A DNA stretch of 10,618 bases, taken from positions 1 through 10,618 of the forward strand of contig JAEOSL010000119.1 in NCBI GenBank assembly GCA_016840385.1, in the 5' to 3' direction. A program made the position numbers and the translations under genes. Position 1 is the first letter of the stretch. Each line of letters opens with the position of its first letter. The notes beneath the pieces are model-generated. The model was not told the DNA's origin and ran no database searches. It saw only the letters and a list, made by a program, of their open reading frames with translations. Below, piece by piece: positions 1 through 5,876 of the stretch. This stretch comes from Candidatus Thorarchaeota archaeon. Lineage in GTDB: Archaea > Asgardarchaeota > Thorarchaeia > Thorarchaeales > Thorarchaeaceae.

Positions 1-60
1 TCATCGTCATCAGTAGGTTTCTTTTTCGGAGGAGAATCAGAGGTTTTTTCCCACCATGAT
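1..60. repeat. Near-identical tail repeat, copy 1
   Basis: These 60 bases match 677-736 at 59 of 60 positions; the one difference (position 27, C versus T) is silent. They encode the C-terminal tail of paralog A. Similarity falls sharply just beyond base 62, where the two genes diverge. Confidence 0.85.
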
Positions 61-560
61 TTCGATTCTGTGGGTGCCTTCCAAGGAGTTGTAGGTTCAG
101 GACCAGGAATTTTCCACAATATAAGAACACCAATCACAAACTGAAATGGCAGGGGTGCTGTAAAGAATGAAGGAAAACCTAGTGACATTAGCATCATAAG
201 AACTGCAGGAAAAATGAATAATCCATCCCCCACTAGAGATGCAATATATGCACGTTTCTTGGTTGTTTTTCCATCATAATATCGATAAACTTGATAGGCA
301 GGTATAGCTCGCAAAATCCACAGGAGAATAATAGTAAAATCATATGTAAGTGGTGAGAAACCGCTACCATACGAATTGATACTATACATCCATAATGCTC
401 CCTGAATAATGGTTTGACTTATCCATTCACTATCATATATCGAAATCAATGCAGGAGCAATAAATCCCAATACCAACAAAACAACAGCTATCAGATATGA
501 TTTAAAATTCATTTTATGATCATGTGATTCAGAAACCTTCTCTTTTACTAGCTCTCCCAT
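1..560 (-). CDS. Tandem membrane protein paralog A (3' end cut by window)
   Basis: I do not recognise the family. The frame is open from an ATG at 560 to the window edge (186 complete codons), and by comparison with its neighbour only a few C-terminal residues are missing. Four hydrophobic segments lie at about residues 21-42, 70-88, 104-127 and 134-150. Between the second and third is a basic loop (RYYDGKTTKKRAYIAS, followed by VGDG) that is strongly conserved in the paralog at 664-1248. After the last helix comes a polar tail: a PTTPW element, then KSWWEKTSDSPPKKKP and an aspartate run. By the positive-inside rule the basic loop and tail should be cytoplasmic. The two proteins are alike in length and plan but diverged over the helices, so they are an old tandem duplication except at the tail. 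An AT-rich TATA-like box just upstream suggests its own promoter. Function unknown. Confidence 0.8.
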   Translation of the reverse strand, partial: MGELVKEKVSESHDHKMNFKSYLIAVVLLVLGFIAPALISIYDSEWISQTIIQGALWMYSINSYGSGFSPLTYDFTIILLWILRAIPAYQVYRYYDGKTTKKRAYIASLVGDGLFIFPAVLMMLMSLGFPSFFTAPLPFQFVIGVLILWKIPGPEPTTPWKAPTESKSWWEKTSDSPPKKKPTDDD

Positions 561-587
561 TAGTTCCACCAAATGAAAACTTGAAAA

Positions 588-595
588 TATATTTA
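588..595 (-). promoter_or_regulatory. TATA-like box for paralog A
   Basis: On the minus strand this reads TAAATATA within a longer A/T block (ATTAAATATATTTTC). It is centred about 31 bases before the ATG at 560, so transcription should begin only a few bases ahead of the start codon. A GGTGG stretch lies 5 bases before the ATG. Based on spacing and composition only. Confidence 0.45.
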
Positions 596-641
596 ATGAA
601 TCCATTCATAGATTAGGAAACGCACTACGGATTCGCATAAT

Positions 642-647
642 AAAAAA
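642..647 (-). terminator. Oligo-T terminator after paralog B
   Basis: A run of six T on the minus strand (TCTTTTTTATTA) begins 16 bases beyond the stop codon of the 664-1248 gene and ahead of the promoter of the next gene. Archaeal RNA polymerase commonly terminates on T-rich tracts without a hairpin, which fits. The tract is short. Confidence 0.4.
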
Positions 648-663
648 GATGTATTCAGAAATA

Positions 664-1248
664 CTACCACAGCACATCATCGTCATCAGTAGGTTTCTTT
701 TTTGGAGGAGAATCAGAGGTTTTTTCCCACCATGATTTTGGTTTTTCTTCACTCTCCCAGGGAGTTGTAGGTGTAGGTAGAGGGGATCTCCAAAGTATCA
801 AGATTGCAACGATCATTTGGAAAGGTAGAGGAAGCATGATGTAAAAACTAGAAAACAGAATAGACATGATTAAGGTTGGCAATACCGATACTAGAAATAT
901 ACCATCGCCAACAAAGGATGCGATAAATGCACGTTTCCTTGTTGTCTTCCCATTGTAGTACCGATGTATTTGAAAAACTGGCACCATTCGTAGCAGTAAG
1001 AAAGGGAACATAGATGCCCACGCGTAGGGAGGAATTAATGAGAAACCAAAGAAACTAAACATATAGGGTGATGAGTTGTACGTCCAAATCATTGACTGGA
1101 TAGAAAGATCGGTTGACCATCCATAATTGAACATCGAAATCATAATAGGAGCAAATAGTCCAAGTACCAACACAATCGCTGTTTTCAACCGCGATTTTGG
1201 ATTATGAGTAGCGGATTCAGTTACATTCCCTTTGCCGAAATCTCCCAT
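664..1248 (-). CDS. Tandem membrane protein paralog B
   Basis: A 194-residue integral membrane protein of unrecognised family, paralogous to the gene at 1-560. Hydrophobic segments fall at about residues 22-42, 74-92, 108-136 and 141-153. The conserved basic loop reads RYYNGKTTRKRAFIAS followed by VGDG. The C-terminal 25-30 residues are polar and end in four aspartates and VLW; the KSWWEKTSDSPPKKKP portion is identical to paralog A. No enzymatic motif is visible. The basic loop and charged tail suggest cytoplasmic contacts, but that is inference. It lies 55 bases downstream of the NIPSNAP-like gene. No good TATA box sits at the usual distance from its ATG, so it may be co-transcribed with that gene; a weak GGGTAGAT ribosome-binding-like sequence precedes the start. 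Confidence 0.85.
   Translation of the reverse strand: MGDFGKGNVTESATHNPKSRLKTAIVLVLGLFAPIMISMFNYGWSTDLSIQSMIWTYNSSPYMFSFFGFSLIPPYAWASMFPFLLLRMVPVFQIHRYYNGKTTRKRAFIASFVGDGIFLVSVLPTLIMSILFSSFYIMLPLPFQMIVAILILWRSPLPTPTTPWESEEKPKSWWEKTSDSPPKKKPTDDDDVLW
677..736. repeat. Near-identical tail repeat, copy 2
   Basis: Second copy of the 60-base tail sequence, in the same orientation as copy 1 and 676 bases from it. It encodes the tail of paralog B. Confidence 0.85.
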
Positions 1249-1303
1249 TGGTATCTACCCAATATGGTATCGGGAATGAAAGATTATGAATTCTTTGGCT
1301 GGT

Positions 1304-1597
1304 TCAAGGTTGTACTAATTTTTCAGGTGTGAAGGATGTTCGAATTGAGTTCAACTTGGCTGTAAGATGGATGTAGCGTTCATTCTCTTGGAGAGCCTTA
1401 GTTTTGTGTTGATAATCACTCTCACTCTCATATCTTACCATGTATACGCTCTCATTAGGGTTCTCAGCATTTCTCCAATGACCTAGAACCTCAATACCAA
1501 GTTTGATGTAGATGTCAGAGAACTTACTTCTAATCACATTGAGTTCTTCAATTGCTTCAGGTTTGACTGTTGTTCGATATAGCATAACTAGAGTCAT
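1304..1597 (-). CDS. NIPSNAP-like dimeric alpha-beta barrel protein
   Basis: A 97-residue protein with the layout of the NIPSNAP/antibiotic-monooxygenase-like ferredoxin fold. An N-terminal strand (MLYRTTVKP) leads into a helix. The central GHWRNAENPNES resembles the family signature in which a Gly/His-Trp pair precedes an Asn-Pro-Asn-Glu turn. Then come strand VYMVRYES, a second helix around residues 60-82, and a C-terminal strand. Members act as small dimers and mostly have no assigned reaction. A GTG three codons upstream (1606) is also in frame. I prefer the ATG at 1597 because TTAATTAA sits exactly at -29 to -22 from it, as expected of a leaderless archaeal transcript. It is divergent from the oxidoreductase gene, sharing a 126-base intergenic region. 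Fold assignment is moderately sure; function unknown. Confidence 0.75.
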   Translation of the reverse strand: MTLVMLYRTTVKPEAIEELNVIRSKFSDIYIKLGIEVLGHWRNAENPNESVYMVRYESESDYQHKTKALQENERYIHLTAKLNSIRTSFTPEKLVQP

Positions 1598-1618
1598 AAT
1601 TCCCACAGTAAACTATAG

Positions 1619-1626
1619 TTAATTAA
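1619..1626 (-). promoter_or_regulatory. TATA box for the NIPSNAP-like gene
   Basis: TTAATTAA on the minus strand lies at -29 to -22 relative to the ATG at 1597, implying a leaderless mRNA. A 10-base perfect palindrome, AACTATAGTT (1611-1620), overlaps its downstream edge and could be a repressor site or chance. Confidence 0.5.
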
Positions 1627-1660
1627 TTTGTTTTAAGCTTACGGGTGTGTAAACATCAGG

Positions 1661-1668
1661 CTATACAT
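1661..1668 (+). promoter_or_regulatory. Candidate TATA box for the Gfo/Idh/MocA gene
   Basis: CTATACAT is the best TATA-like element upstream of 1724. A start about 26 bases after its centre would give a leader of roughly 30 bases, consistent with the ribosome binding site that follows. Weak match to consensus. Confidence 0.35.
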
Positions 1669-1712
1669 TGAAATGTAAGAGTGATTCTGAAAGCACTGCT
1701 TGGTTACACCTT

Positions 1713-1719
1713 GAGGGGT
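1713..1719 (+). promoter_or_regulatory. Ribosome binding site GAGGGGT
   Basis: GAGGGGT ends 4 bases before the ATG at 1724. It supports that start and a leadered transcript for this gene, unlike its leaderless divergent neighbour. Confidence 0.55.
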
Positions 1720-1723
1720 ACAA

Positions 1724-2974
1724 ATGAAACAGGTCCGTTTGATTATCGTTGGTGCGGGAAACCGCGGAACAGTATATGCTTCCTATGCAAAAGAACACCC
1801 GGAGAGAGTCAAAATAGTAGGTGTTGCAGAACCTCAGGACTTCTACCGAGAGAAGATGATGGAAGAGCATGATATTCCCGAGGTAAGTGCATTTACTGAT
1901 TGGAAGGATCTTGTCAAGGAAGAGAAGTTTGCAGATGCAGTAGTTATCGCAACCCAAGACCACATGCATAGAGACCCTGCAATAAAACTAGCAAAGAAAG
2001 GATATCATATTCTTCTTGAGAAACCAATGGCTCCAGATGAGAAAGGATGTCGAGATATCGCAAAAGCAGTCAAGGGAAAGGATATCATCTTCGCCGTAGG
2101 TCATGTTCTTCGTTATACAAGGTATACAAAGAAACTCAAGGAGATAATTGATTCAGGAAGAATTGGGGATGTAATCAGTCTCCAAAGACTAGAACCTGTT
2201 GGATATTGGCATCAAGCTCACTCCTTTGTGAGAGGAAATTGGAGAAAAGAGAGTGACTCTTCATTCATGCTGCTAACAAAGTCATGTCATGACCTAGATT
2301 GGATTCGTTACATCATGGGAAAGAAATGCAAGACGGTTTCATCTTTTGGTTCACTTACGCATTTCAAGAAGGAGAATAAACCTGACAATGCAGGAGAGAA
2401 TTGTTTGGATTGTGCCTATGAACCTCTATGTCCCTATTCTGCTAGGAAAATCTACCTGGATTTTCTCACACGTGGGAATACAGGATGGCCAGTTAGTATC
2501 ATAACATCAGATACAACCAAGGGTGGAATAATTCGCGCGATAAGAGAAGGTCCCTATGGTCGTTGTGTGTATGATTGCGACAATGATGTTGTTGATCATC
2601 AGGTTGTGAACTTGGAGTTTGAAGATGGAAAAACAGCTTCTTTTACTATGACTGCTTTTACTAAAGCAAGACAGCGAGAGACTAGAATCTTCGGTACAAG
2701 AGGCGAGATTTATGGTAACGGGACAAAGATCCAAATTTACGAATTCTTGACAGGTAAATCTGTAATTCTGGACACCTCAGCGAAAGATCCTTCATCTCTC
2801 GCCGATCATGGTGGAGGTGACTACGGTCTGATTCATGCATTTATTGATGCCGTGGCTGAAAATGACCCCAACAAAGTTCTTTCAGGACCAGAAGAATCCC
2901 TTGAGAGCCATCTCATGACGTTTGCAGCAGAGAAATCAAGAGTCGATGGAAAAGTTGTTGACCTCAAACACTAA
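1724..2974 (+). CDS. Gfo/Idh/MocA-family NAD(P)-dependent oxidoreductase
   Basis: A 416-residue cytosolic dehydrogenase, slightly long for the family. The N-terminal Rossmann domain (1-125) begins with strand RLIIVG and the dinucleotide loop GAGNRG (10-15). EKP (99-101) is the family signature, where the lysine contacts cofactor and substrate. The C-terminal alpha/beta domain carries TKSCHDLDW (185-193), whose Lys186 and His189-Asp190 match the usual catalytic K..HD segment. An insert after about 215 holds CLDC (227, 230) and LCPYSA (Cys236), with CVYDC (281, 285) further on. A cysteine-rich stretch followed by CPYSA and a KIY motif occurs in one subset of this family and may bind a metal. 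Substrates are usually sugars or inositols; the exact one cannot be read here. The gene is convergent with the DinB-like gene, with 8 bases between stops. It stands alone rather than in a sugar operon, so the pathway is open. Confidence 0.9.
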   Translation: MKQVRLIIVGAGNRGTVYASYAKEHPERVKIVGVAEPQDFYREKMMEEHDIPEVSAFTDWKDLVKEEKFADAVVIATQDHMHRDPAIKLAKKGYHILLEKPMAPDEKGCRDIAKAVKGKDIIFAVGHVLRYTRYTKKLKEIIDSGRIGDVISLQRLEPVGYWHQAHSFVRGNWRKESDSSFMLLTKSCHDLDWIRYIMGKKCKTVSSFGSLTHFKKENKPDNAGENCLDCAYEPLCPYSARKIYLDFLTRGNTGWPVSIITSDTTKGGIIRAIREGPYGRCVYDCDNDVVDHQVVNLEFEDGKTASFTMTAFTKARQRETRIFGTRGEIYGNGTKIQIYEFLTGKSVILDTSAKDPSSLADHGGGDYGLIHAFIDAVAENDPNKVLSGPEESLESHLMTFAAEKSRVDGKVVDLKH

Positions 2975-2982
2975 TGTTAGAA

Positions 2983-3450
2983 TTATCTGATATCTATTAG
3001 ATATGCCATGTAATCTGTTGCAGATACTACTCGACCTAGACACCGAAGCATAGTCACAATCTGTCCACGATGATATGTTGCATGGTTAATGATATTGAAC
3101 ACCATTTCTTCCATTGTGAGATATATTTCTCCAACTGAAGATGGCACCTTTGCTGCATCAAACCCATTTCCTTGAATGAGATCCATAATCAGGCCATTGA
3201 CATGATGGAGTGTTGAGAAGAGACCATCCCGTCCTAGATTACTAAAATCTACTTTCTTAGGAGTTTCATTTATCCAGCGATAATACCACTGAGAATGACC
3301 TTGAACCATGTGCAGATATCTATCTCGGATACTCCCACTTGTTTCCTCAAATATCTGTGAGAATTCTTCATCAGTGAGGGTCTTTACGATTTCCCAGATT
3401 TTTTCATCTGCCCATAACATGTACTGCCCCATACGCAGCAATAGTGACAT
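2983..3450 (-). CDS. DinB/YfiT-like four-helix protein
   Basis: A 155-residue all-helical protein of the DinB-like superfamily, near the usual 150-170 length. Diagnostic features are YLHMVQGHSQW (His47, His52) in helix 2, INHATYHRGQI (His123, His127) in helix 3, and the end motif TDYMAYL. His47, His123 and His127 are the expected metal-ligand triad. Family members include thiol-dependent transferases and many stress-linked proteins of unknown reaction; no substrate can be inferred. An in-frame TTG lies four codons upstream (3462), but the ATG at 3450 is preferred because a TTTATTTA box lies at exactly -29 to -22 from it. Monocistronic, convergent with the oxidoreductase gene. Confidence 0.85.
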   Translation of the reverse strand: MSLLLRMGQYMLWADEKIWEIVKTLTDEEFSQIFEETSGSIRDRYLHMVQGHSQWYYRWINETPKKVDFSNLGRDGLFSTLHHVNGLIMDLIQGNGFDAAKVPSSVGEIYLTMEEMVFNIINHATYHRGQIVTMLRCLGRVVSATDYMAYLIDIR

Positions 3451-3471
3451 GTGCGGGGGCAATAATGAGCC

Positions 3472-3479
3472 TAAATAAA
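3472..3479 (-). promoter_or_regulatory. TATA box for the DinB-like gene
   Basis: TTTATTTA on the minus strand occupies -29 to -22 from the ATG at 3450. This is the expected TATA position for a leaderless archaeal transcript and the clearest such box in the window. Confidence 0.6.
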
Positions 3480-3500
3480 CTGAAGTAACAACGCAACCGC

Positions 3501-3635
3501 TCAGCTTGATTCTTCAAGCAGCCATTGTGTTATTTTCAACATGAAGTTCCACTCTGAATCAGGGCCTAGAATAGGATCCCAGAAGTCGGTATTATACCGA
3601 ATACTTCCCTCTTCGTACTCAATCCACCTCAGCAT
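3501..3635 (-). CDS. Possible 44-residue small protein overlapping the protease gene
   Basis: A small frame starts at an ATG at 3635, 17 bases inside the 3' end of the CPBP gene but in another frame, and stops at 3501. The product is acidic and rich in Trp, Asp and Glu (it starts MLRWIEYEEGS, with FWDPILGPDSEW in the middle and WLLEESS at the end). That composition looks like protein rather than random translation, and the overlap would allow translational coupling. GAGG lies about 11 bases before the ATG. I recognise no family. It fills most of the gap between the DinB-like promoter and the protease. It could instead be a frameshifted piece of a longer C-terminus or a chance frame. Confidence 0.35.
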   Translation of the reverse strand: MLRWIEYEEGSIRYNTDFWDPILGPDSEWNFMLKITQWLLEESS

Positions 3636-4308
3636 ATGATATTGCGGCCTCTGTCGTCTTCTTCAATGGCCAATACTTGTTAACAAGAAAGATCCATCCA
3701 AGTGAAATCAAAGTAGACATCAGTCCAATGTTAAAGACAATGTTGAGCAAAGCGTGGATTTCAGGAGTAACATAGGGGAGGTACATGAAGCAGTTACTCA
3801 TTCCATTTGCAAACCAGTGGAGAAACATGTTAGCATATAGATTCCCTGTTATCAGAAACATATACCCATAGAGTATACTGATGATCGTTGCCCAAATGAT
3901 TTGTGCAACAACAAAGGTTACGAGTTCGTATGTAAGAGGACCATTCAGTAGATTGAGAATGTGAACATATCCAAAGATCACTGCAGATCCAGCAATTGCC
4001 TTTCGTTTGGAATATACTTGCAGAAGCATTGTGAGAACAACTCCGCGCAAGACAATTTCTTCAAAGATACTCCCAACTGCAGTAATAGGACTTGAGCCAA
4101 TCACATTTGTAATGCGATAAGGATTGAAGAGTTGATTCGCGAAATGATCAAACTCCCATCCAAGAACAAAGTGGTTATAGACCAGGGATTCTAAAATTTG
4201 CGCTACCGCGATGCAGACCAAGCATGGAACGAATATTAGAAGAGTTCTAGATACAGGCTTGATGCGATCAACACCAATAGTATGTAGATATTCACGGAGT
4301 GTAGTCTT
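3619..4308 (-). CDS. CPBP/CAAX-type intramembrane protease, C-terminal catalytic part (frameshifted)
   Basis: This is the catalytic portion of a CPBP (Abi/CAAX protease, Rce1-like) membrane peptidase, read in the -1 frame relative to the upstream half at 4236-4568. From 4308 it runs 229 residues. The joined protein would be 316 residues, a normal family length. It opens with KTTLREYLHTIG, the usual sequence before the third helix, which shows that this frame belongs to the gene. In joined numbering the motifs are FEEIVLRG (Glu170, Glu171, Arg175), FGYVH (His203) and HWFAN (His251, Asn255): the EExxxR, FxxxH and HxxxN/D motifs, all intact. The reading frame has no convincing start of its own (the nearest in-frame candidate is a TTG at 4221, inside a helix). 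Product depends on recoding, or the gene is disrupted, or the shift is a sequence error. Confidence 0.85.
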   Translation of the reverse strand, partial: KTTLREYLHTIGVDRIKPVSRTLLIFVPCLVCIAVAQILESLVYNHFVLGWEFDHFANQLFNPYRITNVIGSSPITAVGSIFEEIVLRGVVLTMLLQVYSKRKAIAGSAVIFGYVHILNLLNGPLTYELVTFVVAQIIWATIISILYGYMFLITGNLYANMFLHWFANGMSNCFMYLPYVTPEIHALLNIVFNIGLMSTLISLGWIFLVNKYWPLKKTTEAAISYAEVD

Positions 4309-4568
4309 CCCTTTGGCATTCTGAGAACTTTGGGTATGAAGATAACAAAAACCAAGATACCCAGAATAAATCCAATTATTGATGAAAGGAGAGGATTTGT
4401 TGATATAAAGGGTCCAAGAGAGTTTACGACACTTCTCCCGAATAATGCAGCCATTAAGAATAGCAAAGGAAGAGCTACAATAAACAAGATTTGATATTTA
4501 GAGAGATTAGATGGAAACTCGTTTGAAATTTCAACTCCAGGAGCTCCGTATGTTACTATATTTTTCAT
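4236..4568 (-). CDS. CPBP/CAAX-type intramembrane protease, N-terminal part (frameshifted)
   Basis: The N-terminal half of the same protease. Residues 1-87 are genuine: a short soluble start, then membrane segments at about 25-45 and 60-80, ending in LRMPKG. After that the original frame continues for 23 codons of unrelated sequence to a TAA at 4236-4238, while the family-like sequence resumes in the -1 frame. The switch coincides with A_AAG_GGA at 4308-4314. The ATG at 4568 overlaps the stop of the preceding 62-residue ORF as TAATG, so translation is probably coupled to it. If no recoding occurs, the product would be a 110-residue two-to-three-helix stub without catalytic residues. Confidence 0.8.
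   Translation of the reverse strand: MKNIVTYGAPGVEISNEFPSNLSKYQILFIVALPLLFLMAALFGRSVVNSLGPFISTNPLLSSIIGFILGILVFVIFIPKVLRMPKGRLHSVNIYILLVLIASSLYLELF
4308..4314 (-). other. Slippery heptamer A_AAG_GGA at the frame change
   Basis: In the zero frame the codons are CCA AAG GGA. The heptamer fits the X_XXY_YYZ form, and a -1 slip re-pairs AAG/GGA onto AAA/GGG and continues straight into the AAG ACT frame of the catalytic half. Equally, loss of one base from the adjoining A and G runs would give the same picture. Confidence 0.55.
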
Positions 4569-4756
4569 TAGTTAAACAACCTTACCGAATCGAAATTAGG
4601 TGAGTTGGAGGCAAGGAAGATTCCATGGCAACATGTTCGGTTTGAGAAAGGTGCTTCTAACTCAACACCACACTGGCAGACATCATTGAGGAGAATGAAG
4701 AAAGCTAGTATGGTCGAGTATACTTGTATTCGCGGGTTACGTAGTTTGTGTTGCAT
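4568..4756 (-). CDS. 62-residue ORF homologous to the hydrolase signal-peptide region
   Basis: A short ORF from ATG 4756 to a TAA overlapping the CPBP start. It aligns with the first ~50 residues of the serine hydrolase at 5870-7138. Both begin MQ, both have a hydrophobic export segment (here about 14-26), and both continue with PFS, a Cys-Cys-His triplet and a Ser-rich stretch (LASNSP versus LSSDSSP). Similarity then stops, so it is the 5' end of a duplicated hydrolase gene whose catalytic domain has been lost. An in-frame GTG at 4831 would add 25 residues, but that extension is promoter/leader sequence shared with the hydrolase and is not kept in frame there. It could be a decaying remnant, an exported peptide, or a leader that only drives translation of the protease gene. 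Confidence 0.5.
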   Translation of the reverse strand: MQHKLRNPRIQVYSTILAFFILLNDVCQCGVELEAPFSNRTCCHGIFLASNSPNFDSVRLFN

Positions 4757-4829
4757 TCTTCCTTGCCACCATACTCTATGAAAAAAGAGATGGTTCAAAC
4801 TATAATTAGATTGCCGCACCACGTAGTTC
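4757..4829 (-). promoter_or_regulatory. Duplicated promoter/leader cassette, copy A (ahead of the 62-aa ORF)
   Basis: Matches 7139-7212 in two blocks: 33 of 36 upstream bases (containing CGTGGTGCGGCAATC and then TAATTATA) and 19 of 20 bases just before the ATG (GAGTATGGTGGCAAGGAAGA). A 17-base middle is not conserved. This is what a promoter would show: upstream element and TATA box conserved, spacer free, short leader with GGTGG ribosome site conserved. The TATA centre is about 28 bases before the second block, where transcription should begin. Confidence 0.6.
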
Positions 4830-4905
4830 ACTTCTAAATACTATCTCTGAATGAAGTTGAAACTAGCAGGATGGTATTGTAATTGATTGAAAGAGAGAGT
4901 CAGCT

Positions 4906-5865
4906 CTAGGTCCTCATGATAAGAAAGAGACTCATCCAATAGCTAATGGCAATATATACCATAAAAAAGAGGTGGGATCGTCGATGATTGGGATAGTGCC
5001 TTTTCCATAGTAAACCACCACAAAACACAAAGAATACACACAGAATACCGATGATTGGAAGAAGGTTTGAGATAATGGCAACCTCTGTTGTTACCTGTAA
5101 CTGCCCAGATGTAACTAATCTGACACCATATTGCAGAAATGAGGACCCATACTCAAGATTCCATGCTTGACTGAAGTAACCAAAGATTCCTCGGGTGAAA
5201 ACGAGCATTCCAGTGAGAAAGAAGAACAGGGATTGACTGAAGGAGTTACGAATTGGTTTTGCGACAAGAGGAATGAGGAATAGAAGTCCGATTAATATCG
5301 TCATTATCAGTACAATATTTGTTGCACCCATAAAGAATGTTGAATCATCAGTTATTCCAGCAGAGAAGTAAATCCAATTCCAGGTTTCATGGTACACAAT
5401 TTCACCTTCAGGTGGTAGAAAGCGATCACCATACCAAGGAAATGTGCCATACCAACCCCCCTTGAAAGGGGACTCTGTAATGATATTAGTCCAAGTGCTT
5501 GATACAAACTCAGGATCAATAATATTGATGGCATAATCAGACATAATCTGATAGAATGTTGCAAGCAGATTACTAACAAGGAATAACACGAGTAGAAGAA
5601 CAATCAAGAAATATCTACTGACTAATTGCTTCCTAACGTGAAATCGTACATCTTTAGCTGATGAACTCTCAACATCATCTGGTTGTAGTGATTTGAGAGG
5701 AATCGGTTTTGTGAGAATTGAAGCAAATCGCCCAAGTCGATTGGAAGGGTTTCGATTAGCAATTTGATAGAGGACAACTGTTAGTGTCACAGAAACTATA
5801 GGAACAAGTATTGCAATAGTAATAGCCTGTGAGATTGTTAACTCAAGTAGTATATTTGATTGCAT
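4906..5865 (-). CDS. Six-helix membrane protein coupled to the serine hydrolase
   Basis: A 319-residue integral membrane protein of unrecognised family. Hydrophobic segments lie at about 11-34, 85-107, 181-201, 212-232, 264-287 and 299-316. Basic loops at 35-84, 202-211 and 288-298 (KRHYPNHRRSH) should be cytoplasmic. The 108-180 loop is acidic and rich in Trp, Tyr and Gly (GGWYGTFPWYGDR) and should face outward, on the same side as the hydrolase domain. The ATG follows the hydrolase stop by 4 bases, and the stop codon lies inside the ribosome binding site AAGGTGAT, so the two are almost certainly made together. A partner, anchor or export helper for the hydrolase is a reasonable inference, but no motif proves it. 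No strong terminator follows; only a pyrimidine-rich tract (CTCTCTCTTTC) after the stop. Confidence 0.85.
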   Translation of the reverse strand: MQSNILLELTISQAITIAILVPIVSVTLTVVLYQIANRNPSNRLGRFASILTKPIPLKSLQPDDVESSSAKDVRFHVRKQLVSRYFLIVLLLVLFLVSNLLATFYQIMSDYAINIIDPEFVSSTWTNIITESPFKGGWYGTFPWYGDRFLPPEGEIVYHETWNWIYFSAGITDDSTFFMGATNIVLIMTILIGLLFLIPLVAKPIRNSFSQSLFFFLTGMLVFTRGIFGYFSQAWNLEYGSSFLQYGVRLVTSGQLQVTTEVAIISNLLPIIGILCVFFVFCGGLLWKRHYPNHRRSHLFFMVYIAISYWMSLFLIMRT

Positions 5866-5868
5866 AGT

Positions 5869-5876
5869 ATCACCTT
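5869..5876 (-). promoter_or_regulatory. Ribosome binding site AAGGTGAT overlapping the hydrolase stop
   Basis: AAGGTGAT matches the archaeal anti-Shine-Dalgarno sequence well and ends 3 bases before the ATG at 5865. The hydrolase stop TGA (5870-5872) is embedded in it, which indicates translational coupling. Confidence 0.7.

Noticed and set aside
1661..1969. Long minus-strand frames opposite the oxidoreductase gene.
   Set aside because: Shadow frames: their translations are cysteine- and leucine-rich without motifs, while the plus strand encodes a clear enzyme.
4757..4831. A GTG-initiated 25-residue N-terminal extension of the 62-aa ORF.
   Set aside because: The same DNA precedes the hydrolase gene, where a one-base length difference breaks the frame. 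It is promoter/leader sequence, not coding.
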